NCBI RefSeq assembly: GCF_001620055.1
Contig: NZ_LQGY01000034.1
Coordinates: 37,347-101,346, forward strand
Reading direction: 5' to 3'
Length of the DNA stretch: 64,000 bases
Source of the DNA: Agromyces sp. NDB4Y10
Lineage (GTDB): Bacteria; Actinomycetota; Actinomycetes; Actinomycetales; Microbacteriaceae
The position numbers and the translations under genes are program-made. Shown here piece by piece: positions 60,169 through 64,000 of the stretch. Under the pieces are notes generated by a model. It was not told the origin of the DNA. It ran no database searches and saw only the letters and a list, made by a program, of their open reading frames with translations. Position 1 is the stretch's first letter. Each line of letters starts with the position of its first letter.

Positions 60169-61392
60169 TCAGCCGGAGACGACCGCAGCCTGGCGCGGGG
60201 CCACGTCGAGTTCGGCCTCGGCGAGGACCGAAGCCCCGTCGAGGTCCACGGCCGTGACCCGGTTGGCGGCGGGCTCGGTGACGTACGCGACGCCGTCGTG
60301 CACGACCACGCCCGGGGTCGGCGTGCCGTGCCCCTCAGGAGCCGTCCACGCATCGATCGCCGGGATCGACGCCGTGATCTCACCGGTCTCGAGGTCGATC
60401 AGGTGGAGCGCACCGTCGAGGCCGAGCACGACGCCGCGGTCCTCGCCGTCGCGCGCGAGCGAGCTGTACGAGTAGCCGGTCGGCAGGACGACGAGCCGGA
60501 CGGTGCCGGACTCGACGTCGATGAGCGCCACGGTGTCGCGGCCCTCCTGGCTCTCGCGCGAGTAGTCGGCGAACAGCACGGGCGACTCCGCGTCGCCCTT
60601 CGGCCCGCCGACGCGGCCGTCGGCGTCGGGGAGCGCGATGCGGTCGAAGGCGCCGTCGGCGTAGGTGGTCACGGCGCCGATGCAGCCGAACGCGACGGTC
60701 TCACCGGCGGCGATCGTCTCGCCGTGGATGCCGGTGCAGTCGTCCGTCCGGGCGAGCTCCTCGCCGTCGGCGTCGAGCGCGACGACGGAGTCGTTCGCCG
60801 TCTCGTCGCCGTCGGTCGTCAGCACGACGCCGTCCTCGAGGTGCAACGCGACGCCGTGGTGGGCCGCTCGGAGCTCGATGCGGCGGAGCTCGTCGGCCCC
60901 GTCGGCCAGGTCGCTCGTGTCGACGAGCACGACCTCGCCCTCGCCGTCGCCGAACAGGGCGGTCACGCCATCGTGCTCGACGACGTGGCTGGGCTTGGCG
61001 AGCTCGAAGCGCAGTTCGGTGAGGGCGGGCTCGGTCTCGTAGGAGTGGCCGTGGTCGCCGTGGGCGTCGGACCACACGCCCAGGTCGAGCACGCTCACGC
61101 CCTCGGGGTCGGTGAGGAAGGCGTGGCGGCCGTCCTCGGCGGCGATGGCGCGCGGCGCGGCGTCCGTCGGGATGTCCGCAACGACGTCGAGCGTCGCGGC
61201 GTCGAGCACGACGACCCCGTCGTCGTGGGTGACGGCCAGGCGCGGCCGGGGCGCGTCGAGCTCGGCGACGTCGGAGGCGGCCTCGGTCTCCTCGGGTGCC
61301 GAGGCGGCGCCGCCGGGCGTGGCGCACCCGCTCAGGGCGAGTGCGGCTGCGGCGGTGAGCGCCAGGGCGCCCACGGTGGTGGTTCGGATCAT
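60169..61392 (-). CDS. aztD: AztD-like zinc metallochaperone lipoprotein
   Basis: A 407-residue exported beta-propeller protein with lipobox LSGC. Repeats of the VVVLDAATLDVVADIPTD kind form blades. Histidine-rich metal sites are WSDAHGDHGHSYETEP and RAAHHGVALH, plus HGET. AztD holds periplasmic zinc and hands it to the AztC binding protein in Paracoccus. Here the azt transporter genes are not adjacent. A Zur-like box is 87 bases upstream of the ATG, so low zinc should induce it. Confidence 0.85.
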   Translation of the reverse strand: MIRTTTVGALALTAAAALALSGCATPGGAASAPEETEAASDVAELDAPRPRLAVTHDDGVVVLDAATLDVVADIPTDAAPRAIAAEDGRHAFLTDPEGVSVLDLGVWSDAHGDHGHSYETEPALTELRFELAKPSHVVEHDGVTALFGDGEGEVVLVDTSDLADGADELRRIELRAAHHGVALHLEDGVVLTTDGDETANDSVVALDADGEELARTDDCTGIHGETIAAGETVAFGCIGAVTTYADGAFDRIALPDADGRVGGPKGDAESPVLFADYSRESQEGRDTVALIDVESGTVRLVVLPTGYSYSSLARDGEDRGVVLGLDGALHLIDLETGEITASIPAIDAWTAPEGHGTPTPGVVVHDGVAYVTEPAANRVTAVDLDGASVLAEAELDVAPRQAAVVSG

Positions 61393-61478
61393 GTGGGTGG
61401 CGCCGCGGTGGTGCCGCGGCATCCTCTCTGGTCGGTGGACACGGGTGACGTGCGCGCGCACCGGTCAGCGTAGCGTAA

Positions 61479-61493
61479 TGAGAACCGTTCTCA
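61479..61493 (-). promoter_or_regulatory. Zur-like operator for aztD
   Basis: TGAGAACCGTTCTCA, within AATGAGAACCGTTCTCAAT, is an inverted repeat close to actinobacterial Zur boxes (TGAAAAnCnTTTTCA). It is AT-rich against its surroundings. It lies between the menC stop and the aztD start. Confidence 0.7.
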
Positions 61494-61498
61494 ATAAT

Positions 61499-62491
61499 TC
61501 AGGACGCGAGGATCGCGTGGCAGCGCTCGAGCCGCGCCAGCCACCACGCCGTCTGCTCCTCATCGGCGGCGTGGCGTTCGAGCAGCGCCGGGTCCGGAAC
61601 CACGCGCCGCACCTCGATCGCGCCCTCGCGGGGAAGGAGCGGCGCGCGGGTCACGTCCGCGGCGAGCAGCGAGGCCGTGCCGAGTCCGCAGTCGTATTCG
61701 AGGTCGTCGACGGATGCCGCGAGGTGGGCGCCCATCGCGAGCCCGACGCTCGTGTCGAGGGCGCTCGACACCACGATCGGCAGGCCGGCGCGCGCCACGA
61801 CGTCGAGGGCGCGTCGGATTCCGCCGAGCGGGGCGGCCTTGACGACGAGCAGGTCGGCGGCGCCGGCCTCCGCGACGGCGAGCGGGTCCTCGGCGCGGCG
61901 CACGCTCTCGTCGGCGGCGATCGGGATGCCCATGTACTTCGTGCGACGGCGGATCTCGGCGAGCTCGCCGACCGTCGGGCACGGCTGCTCCACGTACTCC
62001 AGGTCGAACGGTGCGAGCGCGTGGATGGCGTGCTCGGCCTCGTCGATGTTCCAGCCGCCGTTCCCATCGACCCGGATGCGACCCTCGGGGCCCATCGCGT
62101 CGCGCACCGCGCGGACGCGCGCGACATCCTGCGCCAGGGTCTGATCGGATGCCGCGACCTTCACCTTCGCGGTGCGGCACCCCGGGAACCGCTCGAGCAC
62201 CGACGGCACCGCGTCGGGATCGACCGACGGCACAGTCGCGTTGACGAGGACGCGATCGCGGCGCGCCGGCGGCGGCGCCTGCCATCCGAAGTCGACCGCG
62301 GCGGCGAGCCAGGTCGCCGCCTCCTCGTCGTCGTACTCGGCGAACGGCGCGAACTCCGTCCACCCCTCGGGGCCCTCGATCAGCACCGCCTCGCGCACGT
62401 CGATGCCGCGGAACCGGGTGACGAGCGGGAGCGCCACCACCCGCGCGGTGCCGAGCAGGTCGGACAGGGGCGGCAGGGCGACGTCGCTCAT
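61499..62491 (-). CDS. menC: o-Succinylbenzoate synthase
   Basis: A 330-residue enolase-superfamily enzyme of menaquinone synthesis, dehydrating SHCHC to OSB. The catalytic Lys is in AKVKVAAS, metal ligands are in IRVDGNGGWN, EYVEQPCPT and AADESV, and the second Lys is in LLVVKAAPLGG. ATG 62491 is six bases after the -10-like CAGACT, so it may be leaderless. It is divergent from the rest of the men genes across a 139-base region that holds a repeat element. Confidence 0.95.
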   Translation of the reverse strand: MSDVALPPLSDLLGTARVVALPLVTRFRGIDVREAVLIEGPEGWTEFAPFAEYDDEEAATWLAAAVDFGWQAPPPARRDRVLVNATVPSVDPDAVPSVLERFPGCRTAKVKVAASDQTLAQDVARVRAVRDAMGPEGRIRVDGNGGWNIDEAEHAIHALAPFDLEYVEQPCPTVGELAEIRRRTKYMGIPIAADESVRRAEDPLAVAEAGAADLLVVKAAPLGGIRRALDVVARAGLPIVVSSALDTSVGLAMGAHLAASVDDLEYDCGLGTASLLAADVTRAPLLPREGAIEVRRVVPDPALLERHAADEEQTAWWLARLERCHAILAS

Positions 62492-62513
62492 GCCCCGAGT
62501 CTGCCACCGCGCT

Positions 62514-62603
62514 GCGTTTCTCAGGACGGCGCGCCGCCGGCGCCTGCAGGGCCCGGCGTGTCGTCCTGAGGAACCGGGCGATCCCGCCGGGGACTCCTGA
62601 GAA
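62514..62603. repeat. Intergenic repeat, type B copy 2
   Basis: GCGTTTCTCAGGA (62514-62526), TCCTGAGGAA (62564-62573) and TCCTGAGAA (62595-62603) have the same order and orientation as at 32263-32355. The first box is identical in both copies. Confidence 0.75.
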
Positions 62604-62630
62604 GGGAACCGGCGACGTAGGCTGGAACGC

Positions 62631-62885
62631 ATGGCAGACGAGCGCACGGTCGCGGACCGTCCGGCGGACACGACGGACGGCATCGACGCGCTCGGCGTCG
62701 ACGCCGTCGAGGTGCACGACTCCGCCGCGCGCAACGCGTGGATCGCCGTCGTGGGCATCGCCGTGGTCATCGCGGCGCTCGTGCCGCTCGTCTACGGCGC
62801 CGTCTGGGTCGGGTCGATCGTGTACGCCGCCGTGCTGTCGTTCCTCACCGGCGGTCCGGCGGAGGTCACCGGCACCGCGGTCTGA
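62631..62885 (+). CDS. Small membrane protein in men cluster, 84 aa
   Basis: An 84-residue protein with an acidic N-terminus (MADERTVADRPADTTDGID) and two hydrophobic helices (WIAVVGIAVVIAALVPLVYG and VWVGSIVYAAVLSFLTG). TAGGCT (62618-62623) is seven bases upstream of ATG, so it is leaderless. It lies between menC and menB, and its role is unknown. Confidence 0.72.
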   Translation: MADERTVADRPADTTDGIDALGVDAVEVHDSAARNAWIAVVGIAVVIAALVPLVYGAVWVGSIVYAAVLSFLTGGPAEVTGTAV

Positions 62886-62936
62886 GCCCGCGCCTCGGCG
62901 CGTCGTGCCCGCGGGCGCGGAAGTAGGCTGGACGGC

Positions 62937-63866
<930 letters not shown>

Positions 63867-63882
63867 GTCGACGGATGCCGCG

Positions 63883-64000
63883 ATGAAGCCGCTGCTGCAG
63901 GTGCCGGTGACGGAGGTCGCCGCGCTGCGCGCGCTGCTCGCCGAGGCGCTCGCCGGCGGCCCCGCCGTCTGGCCCGTGCCGGCCGCCGAGCCCGCCGGTG
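63883..64000 (+). CDS. menE: o-Succinylbenzoate-CoA ligase, 3'-truncated by window edge
   Basis: Only the first 39 codons are present (MKPLLQVPVTEVAALRALLA, then EALAGGPAVWPVPAAEPAG). The N-terminal helix and the GGPAVWPVP step resemble actinobacterial MenE, and the place 16 bases after menB fits. The identification rests mainly on context because the AMP-binding motifs lie beyond the window. Confidence 0.7.
   Translation, partial: MKPLLQVPVTEVAALRALLAEALAGGPAVWPVPAAEPAG

Overview
The window is about 64 kb of very GC-rich (roughly 70% or more) actinobacterial chromosome. It most likely comes from a Microbacteriaceae member near Agromyces or Microbacterium. That placement is an inference from the 32-residue bS22-type ribosomal peptide, the three DUF7882 proteins, the DUF7218 and DUF6766 proteins, many leaderless genes and the constant recurrence of the octamer GGCATCCG. 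I see no phage, transposon, integrase or CRISPR array; the content is chromosomal.

1-4.9 kb: the end of treY and complete treZ (trehalose from glycogen-type glucans), then a lipoprotein. 4.9-15 kb: a DNA-repair and stress block with Ku and a three-domain LigD (divergent pair), a fatty-acid desaturase, topoisomerase IB, a DUF7218 protein, a stress-type SDR, a small membrane peptide, an SRPBCC protein and three paralogous DUF7882 proteins. 15-20 kb: a zinc alcohol dehydrogenase and a sugar ABC importer without its ATPase. 20-24 kb: DUF6766, tRNA-Arg(ACG), amylosucrase and a DUF998-like membrane protein. 24-28 kb: an Hsp20 gene behind two HspR-type (HAIR) operators, a GNAT protein, manganese catalase, MarR, and a winged-helix regulator without a receiver domain.

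28.5-45.6 kb is mostly housekeeping: upp, tadA, a glutamine amidotransferase, a CDF transporter divergent from proC, rlmC, an ABC exporter, the KtrA/KtrB potassium system, an ArsR-type regulator, GNAT, bS22, glutaredoxin, a Rieske-tailed FAD oxidoreductase, formylglycine-generating enzyme, a DUF559 protein and a short archaeal-type aspS. 45.7-50.6 kb is a System II cytochrome c maturation operon (phosphatase, thioredoxin lipoprotein, ccdA, resB, ccsB). 50.8-59.4 kb is a divergent starch module: a secreted alpha-amylase with two starch-binding modules and a 2079-residue amylopullulanase, with LacI-type operators in the shared control region. 59.5-61.5 kb holds a small secreted protein and an AztD-like zinc chaperone lipoprotein behind a Zur-like box. 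61.5 kb to the end is a menaquinone cluster: menC, then divergently a small membrane protein, menB and the first codons of menE.

Glucan metabolism is a recurring theme (TreY/TreZ, amylosucrase, amylase, amylopullulanase, sugar importer). Stress survival is the other (Ku/LigD, TopIB, Hsp20, Mn catalase). At the DNA level the notable features are the many leaderless start sites, two families of intergenic inverted repeats, and a HIP1-like over-represented octamer.
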